DNA from: Mesorhizobium wenxiniae
GTDB lineage: Bacteria; Pseudomonadota; Alphaproteobacteria; Rhizobiales; Rhizobiaceae
DNA: 64,000 nucleotides
Assembly: GCF_002284535.1 (NCBI RefSeq)
Contig: NZ_NPKH01000035.1
Location: 186,001-250,000, forward strand
Direction: 5' to 3'
Shown here: in pieces, positions 8,935 through 17,115 of the stretch
Numbering within the stretch: position 1 is the stretch's first letter
Layout of the letters: each line of letters starts with the position of its first letter
Position numbers and translations under genes: made by a program
The notes under the pieces: model-generated
Seen by the model: only the letters and a program-made list of their open reading frames with translations
Told to the model about the DNA's origin: nothing
The model's database searches: none

Positions 8935-9738
8935 TCACATGAAATCGTCGTCGGACCCGCTATCGCTGCTGTCGCTGTCCTCGGTTTTGTGGAGATAGAG
9001 TGGAGGTTTGCCTGCACGCTGCCACTCACCGGCACTGTTCTTCGTCCATTTGTCGGGATGCTGCGTAGGGTCAAGCACCAGGTCGCCATGATCCACTTCA
9101 ACAAACCCCATCGTCTGCGCGCGCGCTTGTGCTTCCGGATTAGCCGCACGCCAATTCAGCAACGGTCGGTCGCCGTCTATCCGAAGTTGATGCTCCAGCA
9201 GAATATCGCCCGCATTTTCGACGAGCGGATGGGCGACTTGAAGATCCACTATGGAAGTGACCTCAGTTCGACCAGGAAATTGTTCCCGCCAACTTTCCGA
9301 TTCGAACTCGTTCATGCTGAATCCGCCTTCCATTCTCAGCAGTCCGGCACTCCGGTCTCCCAATTGGTAACTGAAATATCGCGCGTGCTCCGTATCTCGA
9401 CGGATGCCATATTGCTGAGCAACGTCCGCGGTGCGCCTGGCTCGTGACGATACGAACTCCGAATACTCTTGAGGATTGTCGGCGATGTGCGTGATTTCAT
9501 CACCATGAAATTGCCTCACCTGTCTCCTGAAGGAAGTCCTGTTGATCTCCACCACAGGAGGTCGGGAATTGAGGGAGTATGCTTGGGGAGCCGCCGATGA
9601 TGAGGCGCCGCTACCTTCCGATCCGGATAAGTGCATTCGGGCAAATGTGTCCGCGAACCCTTCGCTTCCTGCATCCGATTGCTCGCCGGCATTATGCGCG
9701 CGGTAACTATCGGATGAGCCACCAATTCGACCATACAT
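8935..9738 (-). CDS. nopP: T3SS effector NopP
   Basis: Protein of 267 residues from the ATG at 9738, which gives the N-terminus M-Y-G-R-I-G-G characteristic of NopP; GGAG lies upstream. NopP proteins are T3-secreted effectors, phosphorylated by plant kinases, that can decide host compatibility. The N-terminal 60 residues are Ser/Gly/Ala-rich. The conserved body runs from about residue 65 (PPVVEINRTSFRRQVRQFHGDEI) to 250. The tail is Ser/Asp-rich (SDSSDSGSDDDF), offering many phosphorylation sites. The gene lies just beyond rhcU, as in NGR234 (y4yP), and has its own tts box about 65 bp upstream. It is intact. Confidence 0.9.
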   Translation of the reverse strand: MYGRIGGSSDSYRAHNAGEQSDAGSEGFADTFARMHLSGSEGSGASSSAAPQAYSLNSRPPVVEINRTSFRRQVRQFHGDEITHIADNPQEYSEFVSSRARRTADVAQQYGIRRDTEHARYFSYQLGDRSAGLLRMEGGFSMNEFESESWREQFPGRTEVTSIVDLQVAHPLVENAGDILLEHQLRIDGDRPLLNWRAANPEAQARAQTMGFVEVDHGDLVLDPTQHPDKWTKNSAGEWQRAGKPPLYLHKTEDSDSSDSGSDDDFM

Positions 9739-9801
9739 GACGATTCGTACTCCTATGTTTCGCAACCGAGCTCAAGTTAGCACGGCTGTTCAACATAGGT
9801 C

Positions 9802-9824
9802 GCTTAGTTGACGACTAGCTGACG
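9802..9824 (-). promoter_or_regulatory. tts box upstream of nopP
   Basis: The minus strand reads CGTCAGCTAGTCGTCAACTA then AGC. Two half-sites, GTCAGCT and GTCAACT, are spaced 11 bp apart. It lies about 65 bp upstream of the nopP ATG, so nopP can be transcribed separately from the long nopB-rhcU operon. Confidence 0.85.
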
Positions 9825-10097
9825 AGGGCATTCCAACGGCTGCACGAATCAAATCCGCACTGCCGGCCTCAAAACCTCGGACTGCGCCACGCACCGGCCA
9901 GCAGAGGCTGCAAGGTCATGCCGGAGGACTTGCCGTAGTTGCTGGGTGGCAGATCCGAGGGGAGTGATTGCCCCAGGCCCGCGGTTGCGCGGTTGGCCTG
10001 ACAGAGACACTGGGGCACGGATGGCCAGCCGACATTTGCCACTAGCTAGCATGGAGCCAGGTCAGTTTTGAACTGGGCAGTCGTGGACTTCCAATGA

Positions 10098-11135
10098 CTA
10101 GGCCAAGCCTGCGGCAAAGAGTGCTTTCGCGACAGGCTGGAAATATTGCATAGGAACGGCGTTGCCGAGTTTTGTAGTGCTTATCAGCTGACGTGCTAAG
10201 ACATGGTCATGGACGATCGTCAGGCGTAGTGCCCGCGCCTCACTCAACACATGTGAAACGCGCTCACCTTCGGCACGGCAAACTAAGAACGGCACCCCGG
10301 TTTCACCGCGAACGTAACGCAGACCGATCAGGACCGCCCTTCCTGTTAAGACCAGCGTGGCGCGATGCACGCCAAGCGCAGGCTCGTCGGCCGCCTCCTC
10401 GCGGATGCGACGCTGTTCACCTTTCAACTCTGGCGCTCCTTGCTGATCCTTCGACTCGCGCGTCACTTCGGTATTGGTCATGCGCATTTCGCGCAGATAC
10501 AACGCGCGCTGGAGCAGGAGATCGATCAGTCCGCCGACCAGCAGTGCGCCGGCGCCAATTCCCATCAGCAATTTTGTCTCCATAAAGATGAGGCCAACAC
10601 AGCCCATGCCGCAGATCGGCAGAGGGACCATTGTCTTCCACATCCCGAGAAGGACAATGGAAAAGGTTGCGCTGAGAACCAATACCTTGAACATGGTCTT
10701 GCAGACTTCGACCATGGAACGAGCAGACCCCAAGCGCTTCAGCCCTTCAAAGGGGTCAATTTTCTTAAAGCTGAGCTTCATCGGCTCCAGAGAGAAGACA
10801 AATCCACCATTGGCTAGCAGGCTGGCCAAAATCACCGCGGCGACGAGGGTTCCAAGCAGCGGGCCAACAGCCGCGACGGTGAGTTGGACGAGCACAACCA
10901 ATGCCTGCGGCACCGCGGTATCGAAAGGTAGGCTCTGCAACTTGGTGGCTAATAGGAGCGCTTCCCGGCATTTGTCCTCGATCACGCTGCCTCTTAGCCA
11001 AAGGTAGCCGAGCCCAGCGCAAGTCCCGACCGCGCGGACGAAATCGGAGCTACGTGGCAGCTGTCCTTTTTTGCGCGCTTCACTTAACTTCTTCGGGCTG
11101 GCGGCGTGTGTCTTCTCTTCACTTGTGTCGCTCAT
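10098..11135 (-). CDS. rhcU: T3SS switch protein RhcU (SctU), NPTH motif absent
   Basis: A 345-residue SctU/FlhB-family protein. The ATG at 11135 overlaps the rhcT stop. Four membrane helices (about 30-210) are followed by the conserved linker (LREMRMTNTEVTRESKDQQG, 214-233) and the GEQRRIREE cytoplasmic helix (239-247). SctU controls the change from needle to late substrates through autocleavage at NPTH. Here the aligned position reads T-G-R-A (residues 264-267, bases 10335-10346), between ATLVL and VLIGLRYVRGETG, so the Asn-Pro bond is missing although the rest is well conserved. I found no nearby frameshift that restores NPTH. The gene is last in the nopB operon, before nopP. Confidence 0.95.
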   Translation of the reverse strand: MSDTSEEKTHAASPKKLSEARKKGQLPRSSDFVRAVGTCAGLGYLWLRGSVIEDKCREALLLATKLQSLPFDTAVPQALVVLVQLTVAAVGPLLGTLVAAVILASLLANGGFVFSLEPMKLSFKKIDPFEGLKRLGSARSMVEVCKTMFKVLVLSATFSIVLLGMWKTMVPLPICGMGCVGLIFMETKLLMGIGAGALLVGGLIDLLLQRALYLREMRMTNTEVTRESKDQQGAPELKGEQRRIREEAADEPALGVHRATLVLTGRAVLIGLRYVRGETGVPFLVCRAEGERVSHVLSEARALRLTIVHDHVLARQLISTTKLGNAVPMQYFQPVAKALFAAGLA

Positions 11136-11950
11136 GGCAGCAATTTGTCGAACCACTCCAGCGCGCCGTTGGCTTGTGTGACCTCCAGTTTCATGCTCTC
11201 CACCAGATAGGCAGCGTAGGTGACCATGAGAACTGGAAAGACAATGTTCTTGATTGCCGGAGACAGTTGGCTCGCCTTAAATTGCGGGGCAAAGCGACGC
11301 AGCAGCATCATCGATATATCAATCAGTATCAGGAAGAACACGACAGGCCCCGATACCAATAATGCCGTGCGCATTATGCGGTCGAGAAGCCCCAACAACT
11401 CCATTGCTCCTGGCCCGCTCAGTGTCGGGTGAAACTGATACACCGGCCAGATCAAGTAGCTGCGGTACAGGACACTGATCAAAGTTTCCAGGCCTCCTGA
11501 TCCGACGAATATGGCAATCGCAGTGATCCCCAGAAAAACGCCCATCGCGGAAGCCTGACTGTTCGTCGCGGGATCGGCCGAAGCGGTCGGGCTGCTGATG
11601 CCGCGTTGGTTGTCGATAAGCTCCCCGGCAGCCTGAAGGCCCCAAAGCGGAATGCCAAGAAAAGTGCCAAGGAGTACACCGACAAAAACTTCCTTGAATC
11701 CGAGCAGGGTTAGCTGGATCAGGCGTGTATCAGAATCCAGCGCCGGCAATCCGCCGCTGACGTGTGCCAGGCATGGTAGTGCGAAGCCAACAGCCAAACA
11801 GCCCCGGATCAGCCCACTGATCTGCGAGCGTGTGAATACGGGAAAGATCAGCATGATGCCCATCGCGCGGGCTGCCCCAAGACCTGCCGCAACGACGAGT
11901 TCGAGAGCCGTCTGGATCAGAATTTGAATATCGGCCGATGGCGCGTCCAT
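11132..11950 (-). CDS. rhcT: T3SS export apparatus protein RhcT (SctT)
   Basis: A 272-residue, very hydrophobic SctT/FliR-family protein, one of the SctRST complex that forms the export pore in the inner membrane. About eight hydrophobic segments are visible, beginning near residue 12. The conserved segment around residues 95-135 (GIPLWGLQAAGELIDNQRG then A-D-P) is diagnostic of the family. It starts 8 bp after the rhcS stop and overlaps rhcU by four bases (ATGA), indicating translational coupling. It is intact and of family length. Confidence 0.95.
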   Translation of the reverse strand: MDAPSADIQILIQTALELVVAAGLGAARAMGIMLIFPVFTRSQISGLIRGCLAVGFALPCLAHVSGGLPALDSDTRLIQLTLLGFKEVFVGVLLGTFLGIPLWGLQAAGELIDNQRGISSPTASADPATNSQASAMGVFLGITAIAIFVGSGGLETLISVLYRSYLIWPVYQFHPTLSGPGAMELLGLLDRIMRTALLVSGPVVFFLILIDISMMLLRRFAPQFKASQLSPAIKNIVFPVLMVTYAAYLVESMKLEVTQANGALEWFDKLLP

Positions 11951-11958
11951 GGGGCGGA

Positions 11959-12207
11959 CTAGTAGCTAAGTGTCATTGCGGGAAACTCGGTGAAGATCTG
12001 ATCGGCTAGCTCTATGAGCGGGGCGCTTAGCACAGGAGCAAACAGCCCAATCACCGCGACAACGACCAGAAGCTTCACGGTGAGCGGCAAGCTTTCATCC
12101 TGGATCTGCGTCGCCGCCTGGAGGATGCCGATGACGAGGCCGACAACCACTGATGCAATGAGCGGCGGTAGAATCCAGATCATGAAAACCACCAGTGATT
12201 GGCTCAT
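11959..12207 (-). CDS. rhcS: T3SS export apparatus protein RhcS (SctS)
   Basis: SctS/FliQ-family protein with two membrane helices (LVVFMIWILPPLIASVVVGLV and LLVVVAVIGLFAPVL regions). The first ATG in frame (12207) gives 82 residues, slightly short of the usual 86-92. The coding frame continues upstream with family-like residues (I-T-E-S-S-I-I-T-L), and GGGAGG from the rhcR 3' end lies just before CTG/ATC codons at 12240-12234. A non-ATG start there, coupled to the rhcR stop, is therefore possible. It acts in the SctRST export channel. The family call is firm; the start is not. Confidence 0.93.
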   Translation of the reverse strand: MSQSLVVFMIWILPPLIASVVVGLVIGILQAATQIQDESLPLTVKLLVVVAVIGLFAPVLSAPLIELADQIFTEFPAMTLSY

Positions 12208-12236
12208 AAGAGTAATGATGCTGGATTCAGTGATGA

Positions 12237-12902
12237 TCAGCCTCCCGGTAACGTATAACTCAGCACAAGCCCATGCATCAATTTTGACCAACCATCAATG
12301 GCAACAAACAAAAAGATCTTGAACGGGACAGATATAACAGTTGGTGAGACCATCGACATACCCATTGCCATCAAGATAGTTGTAACTATCAGATCTATAA
12401 CAATAAAAGGCAGATAAAGTAGAAATCCTATCTCAAATCCGCGCTTCAATTCTGATAGCAAGAAAGATGGTACAAGTATTGCAAAGTCATCAGGCGTGGC
12501 TGCGGCGTGCATTTCCTCTGGCCAGACCTTTTCTGTCGAAGATAGGAAAAATCGCCGCTGCTCTTCATTTGTGAATTTCTTGAGATGCTCGCGCAAGGGC
12601 TCACTTCCGGCTTTAGCGGCGCTTACCCAGTCGTCGAATGTCTGATAGTGGAGCTTGGGATCCGACATGCGGTCATAGGTCTGCTCAGCAACGGGCGCAC
12701 TAACGAACATAGTGAGGATCATCGCCGCGGCGTACAGCACCACATTGGGTGGTATGGTCTGGGTCCCGAGCGCATTGCGGACGAGGAAAAGAACAATTGA
12801 TACCTTTACAAAGGCCGTTGTCGTGGCAACTGCTAAAACCAGCAGACCGAGTCCGGCGGTAACCGCAAGAAGCGCCAGGATTGTCGGCTGAGCTTCACTC
12901 AT
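12237..12902 (-). CDS. rhcR: T3SS export apparatus protein RhcR (SctR)
   Basis: A 221-residue SctR/FliP-family protein. The ATG at 12902 overlaps the end of rhcQ (codons AATGAGTGA). Hydrophobic helices near 10-40 and 55-75 are followed by a hydrophilic periplasmic region and the conserved C-terminal segment (LVPSFLLSELKRGFEIGFLLYLPFIVIDL then MGMSMVSP), the hallmark of the family. Five SctR subunits build the core of the export pore with SctS and SctT. The AT-rich composition of the 3' half differs from its neighbours, but the reading frame is intact. Confidence 0.96.
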   Translation of the reverse strand: MSEAQPTILALLAVTAGLGLLVLAVATTTAFVKVSIVLFLVRNALGTQTIPPNVVLYAAAMILTMFVSAPVAEQTYDRMSDPKLHYQTFDDWVSAAKAGSEPLREHLKKFTNEEQRRFFLSSTEKVWPEEMHAAATPDDFAILVPSFLLSELKRGFEIGFLLYLPFIVIDLIVTTILMAMGMSMVSPTVISVPFKIFLFVAIDGWSKLMHGLVLSYTLPGG

Positions 12903-13959
12903 TGCATGCAAACCCGCCACGGAGCCTGATGCCCAGCTCTTCTCCGATGCGGACAATGTCGCCACGCCCGATACGCTGACCATTGGCCACTATGTCGACC
13001 GGGCCGTCGATCGGCCATCCAAGTTCAAAAATATGCCCTTCGCCGGCACTTCTTAATTCCCCAAGAGAAATAGGCCAGCGGCCGCATTCAAAGACAAGCA
13101 CGATCTCGACATCGTCGAGATCCTTAGTAAGCTCCAGTTGCGATCCGGGTTGTGTCATATGCGCATTCTCCAAAGGACACGGTCGCGGGCGGAAAGGCCC
13201 CCGCAAGATTAATTCATCGCCGTCAAGATCCGCCCCGGCGCACAACTGGCCGACAGCTAGGGTGATCTGGCCGCGGCCGAACGGCGCAATATCGGGCAAC
13301 AATGCATCACCGACACATGCGCTTCGAAGAAGCGCCGCAGGAAGGCGAAGCGTGCCGACCTCTCCTGCAACAATGAGCGGGAGCTCTGGAGGCAGCCCGC
13401 CCAGCTGCCGCGGCAACTGGGCAAGCAGTTCGCCTAGCGCGCGAAACGCAGGCGGTACTAAGCCGTCAAGAGGCGTGAACAGGAATAGACGGCCCTTGCC
13501 CTTGACCGCGCCGAAAATGATGTCGAGTTCAAGATGAGGAGCCAGCATCGTGGCTTCGCATACGCGCACGAGTTGCACGTTCAGACGCGTCGTCTCCTCC
13601 AGTCGAGTGACAAGCGGCTCAAGAGCGAGTTCGAGAATAAGCGAAGCAGTTGGCTCGGAAGGGAAGGCCAAGCCGTTCTGCACTGTCGTGATGAACTCCT
13701 CTACGAGCGGGCGCGACAGCGACAAGATGACCGTCTCGGCTCCCACTCTCCAGACGCAGTCAAGCATCGGAATGGCAGCAGGTTCCTGCTGCCAGACAAG
13801 CCCTGCCGTTCGCACCGATAGCGGCACCTCGTTGATCCGGCTTTGAAACGGCGTGCGGGGCGCTGCTGTATCATTGAGCCACGAGACAACCGTGCGGGAC
13901 AGTTTCAGAACTGGTTCGAACATGGCGGGTGTGACCGCAGCGGCTATCAAAGACTGCAC
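12895..13959 (-). CDS. rhcQ: T3SS cytoplasmic ring (C-ring) protein RhcQ (SctQ)
   Basis: SctQ/FliN-family protein of the cytoplasmic sorting platform. The C-terminal 75 residues form a SpoA domain (VEIVLVFECGRWPISLGELRSAGEGHIFELGWPIDGPVDIVANG split over the fold), with a second SpoA-like domain before it. The reading frame stays open to 14160, well inside sctO, so the start is unclear. I mark a GTG at 13959. An ATG exactly after the sctO stop (14012, in the arrangement TAAATG, with GAGGGGG upstream) is in a different frame, and its 21-codon ORF would join the rhcQ frame if one base had been lost. The product name is firm; the N-terminus needs care. Confidence 0.88.
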   Translation of the reverse strand: MQSLIAAAVTPAMFEPVLKLSRTVVSWLNDTAAPRTPFQSRINEVPLSVRTAGLVWQQEPAAIPMLDCVWRVGAETVILSLSRPLVEEFITTVQNGLAFPSEPTASLILELALEPLVTRLEETTRLNVQLVRVCEATMLAPHLELDIIFGAVKGKGRLFLFTPLDGLVPPAFRALGELLAQLPRQLGGLPPELPLIVAGEVGTLRLPAALLRSACVGDALLPDIAPFGRGQITLAVGQLCAGADLDGDELILRGPFRPRPCPLENAHMTQPGSQLELTKDLDDVEIVLVFECGRWPISLGELRSAGEGHIFELGWPIDGPVDIVANGQRIGRGDIVRIGEELGIRLRGGFACNE

Positions 13960-14012
13960 GGTCGTGTCATTCGGACGACCTCTTGCGACTGTCGGATCCG
14001 GTTGCGCGGCAT

Positions 14013-14525
14013 TTAGGCAAGCGACCCCCTCGCATATTTCAGCAGTATCTCGTCGTCGGCCTCGATCTCGGCTGCGGCCTCCGAATGAGTCTCGACGGCG
14101 CGCCGCACGTCGTCCTCGATTTGTTGCCATTTGTCCCTTGCCGCCGAACATATGACCCATAGCTCCCTCGTCCTGGACGCCGCCATCTCAGCCTCCTCTT
14201 GAGCGATTTGGGCATCATCAAGCATCTGCCGTCTGGAAGTGATCTCAGCGGCAAGCTGTTCAGTGTGAAGGCGGTGACGGTCGAGCGCTGCGCTAGACAA
14301 GTTGTCGAGTGACATCAGATGCTGATAGAGCGCTGCTTCTGTTCTTGAACAATGTTGCTGTATCATTGCAAGCTCCCTAGCGGCATTTTGTACGGCTGAG
14401 GCGGCCACATCGCGCTGGGCTTCCTTCTTGGACAGCTCGCCAAGGGCACGACGCTCTTGCATTTCCTTCAGAAGCCGTAACCTCGAAGACTGAACCCAGT
14501 TCACGCGGTCAGACGCGACATCCAT
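14013..14525 (-). CDS. y4yJ: T3SS stalk protein, SctO/Y4yJ-like
   Basis: A 170-residue, highly charged, almost wholly helical protein lying between the ATPase gene rhcN and rhcQ, the slot of SctO (YscO/FliJ). Long heptad-like stretches rich in Arg, Glu, Ala and Gln (about 15-150) predict a two-helix coiled-coil hairpin. SctO acts as the central stalk that couples the ATPase to the export gate. The start overlaps the end of rhcN by 25 bp. Sequence conservation in this family is low, so the call relies on order and coiled-coil character. Confidence 0.85.
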   Translation of the reverse strand: MDVASDRVNWVQSSRLRLLKEMQERRALGELSKKEAQRDVAASAVQNAARELAMIQQHCSRTEAALYQHLMSLDNLSSAALDRHRLHTEQLAAEITSRRQMLDDAQIAQEEAEMAASRTRELWVICSAARDKWQQIEDDVRRAVETHSEAAAEIEADDEILLKYARGSLA

Positions 14526-15859
14526 GCGACCGTCTCCTCGAAATCTGACGCGTCATCTTCGCTCTGGCGCAGAAACTCCCTCAGTTCGTCGATTGACGCG
14601 ACGGCCCGGTCAGTCAGGGGATCTCCACCTGGCTTGTATTCGCCAACATTGATCAAGAACTCGGTCTCGGCATAGCGCGATAGGAGCTCGCGGAAAATGG
14701 ATGCTGCCTTGCGATGTGTCCCCGAAACGACTGCATCCATGACGCGGCTGCGACTCTGCAGCACATCAATAGCGGGGAAATGCGATCGCGCCGCAATAGC
14801 GCGTGAGAGGATGACATGGCCATCGAGAATACCACGCGATTCCTCGGCGATTGGATCACCTGTGCCATCACCCTCTACAAGCACCGTATAGAAGGCCGTG
14901 ATTGAGCCCCGCTCACCCATGCCGGCGCGCTCGAGCAGGCCTGGCAGCATGCCAAAAACGGAAGGAGGAAAGCCCCGTCGCGTCGGCGGCTCACCCGCAG
15001 CAAGGCCTATTTCGCGCATAGCGCGGCAGAAGCGCGTCAGCGAATCCAGCATGAGAGCAACGCGTAGGCCCTGATCGCGAAAATATTCCGCGAGCGCAGT
15101 CGCCATTGGAGCGCATTGCGCACGCTCCACCGCCGAGCGGTCGGAGGTTTCAACCACGACGACCGTACGGAGAAGGCCCTCTTCACCAAGATTCCTTTCG
15201 ATGAATTCACGAACTTCCCGTCCACGTTCGCCTATGAGCGCCACTATGACGACGTCAGCGGCGGCACCCTTTACGATCTGTGACAACAGCGTCGACTTGC
15301 CACCACCTGGCTCGCCATAAATCCCGATCCGCTGGCCCTCGCCGCACGTCAGCAGACCATCGAGGACACGGACCCCAAGCGGGAATGGCCGCTCAATCAT
15401 GCGCCTCGTCATCGGATTGGGGGCTCTGCCATGCAGTGGCCGAGTTTCGACGGTCTTGATTTCGCCTTTGCCGTCCAATGGGCGGCAACGACTGTCGATC
15501 ACGCGACCGAGCAAATCGCCGCCGACGGGCACCTCACGCATTCGGCCAGTGGCCACGACCTCTGCGCGGCTGGATAGGCCCACCAAGTCCCCGATCGGTG
15601 TCAGCAATACACCATCACCCGACAGGCCGATCACCTCGGCCTCGAGCGACAGCCCGGTTCGCGGGTCCTCTAGGAGGCAAAGTTCCCCAATACGAGTGTC
15701 TGGCAAGACGGCATGAACCAGTGTGCCGATAGCCCGCGTGATCCGACCCCGCACCGCACGCGTGTCAATTCGCTTGGCCGCAGCCCTCAACGACGAGATT
15801 GCTGGAACGAGAGCTCGAGTGTCGGCGTCAGCGTTATGTTCTGGGACGGGCTTTCTCAT
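14501..15859 (-). CDS. rhcN: T3SS ATPase RhcN (SctN)
   Basis: A 452-residue SctN/FliI-family ATPase that unfolds substrates and strips chaperones at the export gate. The N-terminal beta-barrel (about 30-110) is followed by the RecA-like core with Walker A (GEPGGGKST, residues 182-190), the conserved IGERGREVREFIE stretch and Walker B (VALMLDSLTRF, about 264-274). The C-terminal helical domain is complete. It overlaps rhcL by four bases upstream and sctO downstream, as expected for one transcript. No frame damage is present. Confidence 0.97.
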   Translation of the reverse strand: MRKPVPEHNADADTRALVPAISSLRAAAKRIDTRAVRGRITRAIGTLVHAVLPDTRIGELCLLEDPRTGLSLEAEVIGLSGDGVLLTPIGDLVGLSSRAEVVATGRMREVPVGGDLLGRVIDSRCRPLDGKGEIKTVETRPLHGRAPNPMTRRMIERPFPLGVRVLDGLLTCGEGQRIGIYGEPGGGKSTLLSQIVKGAAADVVIVALIGERGREVREFIERNLGEEGLLRTVVVVETSDRSAVERAQCAPMATALAEYFRDQGLRVALMLDSLTRFCRAMREIGLAAGEPPTRRGFPPSVFGMLPGLLERAGMGERGSITAFYTVLVEGDGTGDPIAEESRGILDGHVILSRAIAARSHFPAIDVLQSRSRVMDAVVSGTHRKAASIFRELLSRYAETEFLINVGEYKPGGDPLTDRAVASIDELREFLRQSEDDASDFEETVAWMSRLTA

Positions 15860-16479
15860 AGCTCGCCTTTTTCACAGAGCGTCCCGAAACCAAGGCGCAG
15901 CGCGCGCATCTGGGCGTCAAGTCCCAGGTCGACATTGCCGTACTCGCTCCACAGCACGCACCGTTGCGGCGACAACGTCGGGTCGGGCTCGATCCGCACC
16001 CTTGGTCGACCATCCTGGCCGTCGCATCGAGCAAACTCTCGTGCAAGCATGTCGACTTGCATGGGAGAAACATGAAGGCAAACTTCGGCGCCGCTGTATT
16101 GACACTCTATGGCGTGACGAACAGCCCTCACCAATAGCTCGCCCGGATCGAAAGCGCCGATAAGATCGCTCAATATTTCCATCACGAGCTGCGGCAATTC
16201 CTGCTCCAGAGCCGCCTTTCGTCGCGCGATTTCGGAGATTGTCTCCGCAATCAGCCCTGCCATCTCCTCGGTGCCTGCATTCGAGCCCTCCATGTGGCCG
16301 CGCGCCCACGCCCGCTGGTAAACGGCGCGTGCCCAGTTTCGAACGCGCTGCCGATGCCGTTCTGCCGCGGCAAGCGCTTGCGCGGCGCTGTGCCAGGTTT
16401 CGAGCTCGCTCGCGGGTATCAGTGGTCCGACTGGACGCATCTGCGGCGCTATTGGCCCCTCGGAAAGTTCGGCTGTCAT
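15856..16479 (-). CDS. rhcL: T3SS ATPase regulator RhcL (NolV, SctL)
   Basis: A 207-residue SctL/FliH-type protein that links the ATPase to the sorting platform and holds it inactive. An N-terminal variable part is followed by a long helical segment (about 40-110, with ALEQELPQLVMEIL) and a C-terminal globular domain (VRIEPDPTLSPQRCVLWSEYG). The position before rhcN and after nolU, with four-base overlaps on both sides, matches nolV in other rhizobia. The reading frame is intact. Confidence 0.93.
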   Translation of the reverse strand: MTAELSEGPIAPQMRPVGPLIPASELETWHSAAQALAAAERHRQRVRNWARAVYQRAWARGHMEGSNAGTEEMAGLIAETISEIARRKAALEQELPQLVMEILSDLIGAFDPGELLVRAVRHAIECQYSGAEVCLHVSPMQVDMLAREFARCDGQDGRPRVRIEPDPTLSPQRCVLWSEYGNVDLGLDAQMRALRLGFGTLCEKGEL

Positions 16480-17102
16480 TTCACCGGGGTCTCTGTCTCA
16501 AAATGAGCTAGTACAAGTGAAAGCAATTGGCCGGCGGCGGTCCAATGCTCAGGTGCTGGAGTCTCCGCGGCAGTCCCCTCGGGCAACCGAAGAAGCACGC
16601 GGTTACGCTCGGTCGCTGAACTGTCCTGGAGCCAAGCCCCAAGACATGCATGTCCATCGTATTCGATTTGCTGAGCGAGTTTTTCTGGGTCCGCGATCAG
16701 TCTGTTCTCAACGGCATGCAGCAGGTGTCGGATTCCGAATGCGTGTGCATCCACGCCGATGCGTTTAACAAGGATGGCAAGCTCAGGCTGAGAGACAAAC
16801 GCGACCAGCGAACGGGCATGCCAGATACTACCAGCAAGAAGGGCAGCTCGATATGGATCGTGCCCGCGTAGAAGGTCCGGCCTGCAGCCGATGTGGTTCA
16901 GATCCACGTCATAGTTGCCCAGCAATTCTGCCAGCCTTGGATGCAGTCTGGAACACTTCTGCAACTTCACTAACGTTTCTGCCGATAACGCCGGATCAAG
17001 ACGCGCCGCTAGACGGGTCGGATGGGCCGAAGCCGCAAGCTCGCTCGCGCCCGGAAAACGCAATTGGTGCGGACCATCAGGTCGGGCGGTCTGTATAGGC
17101 AT
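16476..17102 (-). CDS. nolU: T3SS sorting platform accessory NolU (SctK)
   Basis: A 208-residue protein from the ATG at 17102, 13 bp after the rhcJ stop; the frame is open further upstream inside rhcJ, but that would be a shadow. NolU is the rhizobial member of the SctK group, which docks the cytoplasmic pods beneath the basal body. Recognisable features are the middle region (LNHIGCRPDLLRGHDPYRAALLAG) and conserved basic-aromatic stretches. The gene is four-base coupled to rhcL. No catalytic motifs are expected in this family, so identification is by order plus overall resemblance. Confidence 0.85.
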   Translation of the reverse strand: MPIQTARPDGPHQLRFPGASELAASAHPTRLAARLDPALSAETLVKLQKCSRLHPRLAELLGNYDVDLNHIGCRPDLLRGHDPYRAALLAGSIWHARSLVAFVSQPELAILVKRIGVDAHAFGIRHLLHAVENRLIADPEKLAQQIEYDGHACLGAWLQDSSATERNRVLLRLPEGTAAETPAPEHWTAAGQLLSLVLAHFETETPVK

Positions 17103-17115
17103 TTGCAATGAGATG

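Noticed and set aside
8589..9149. ORFs on both strands between the effector and nopP
   Set aside because: They overlap nopP in other frames or lack starts and family resemblance.
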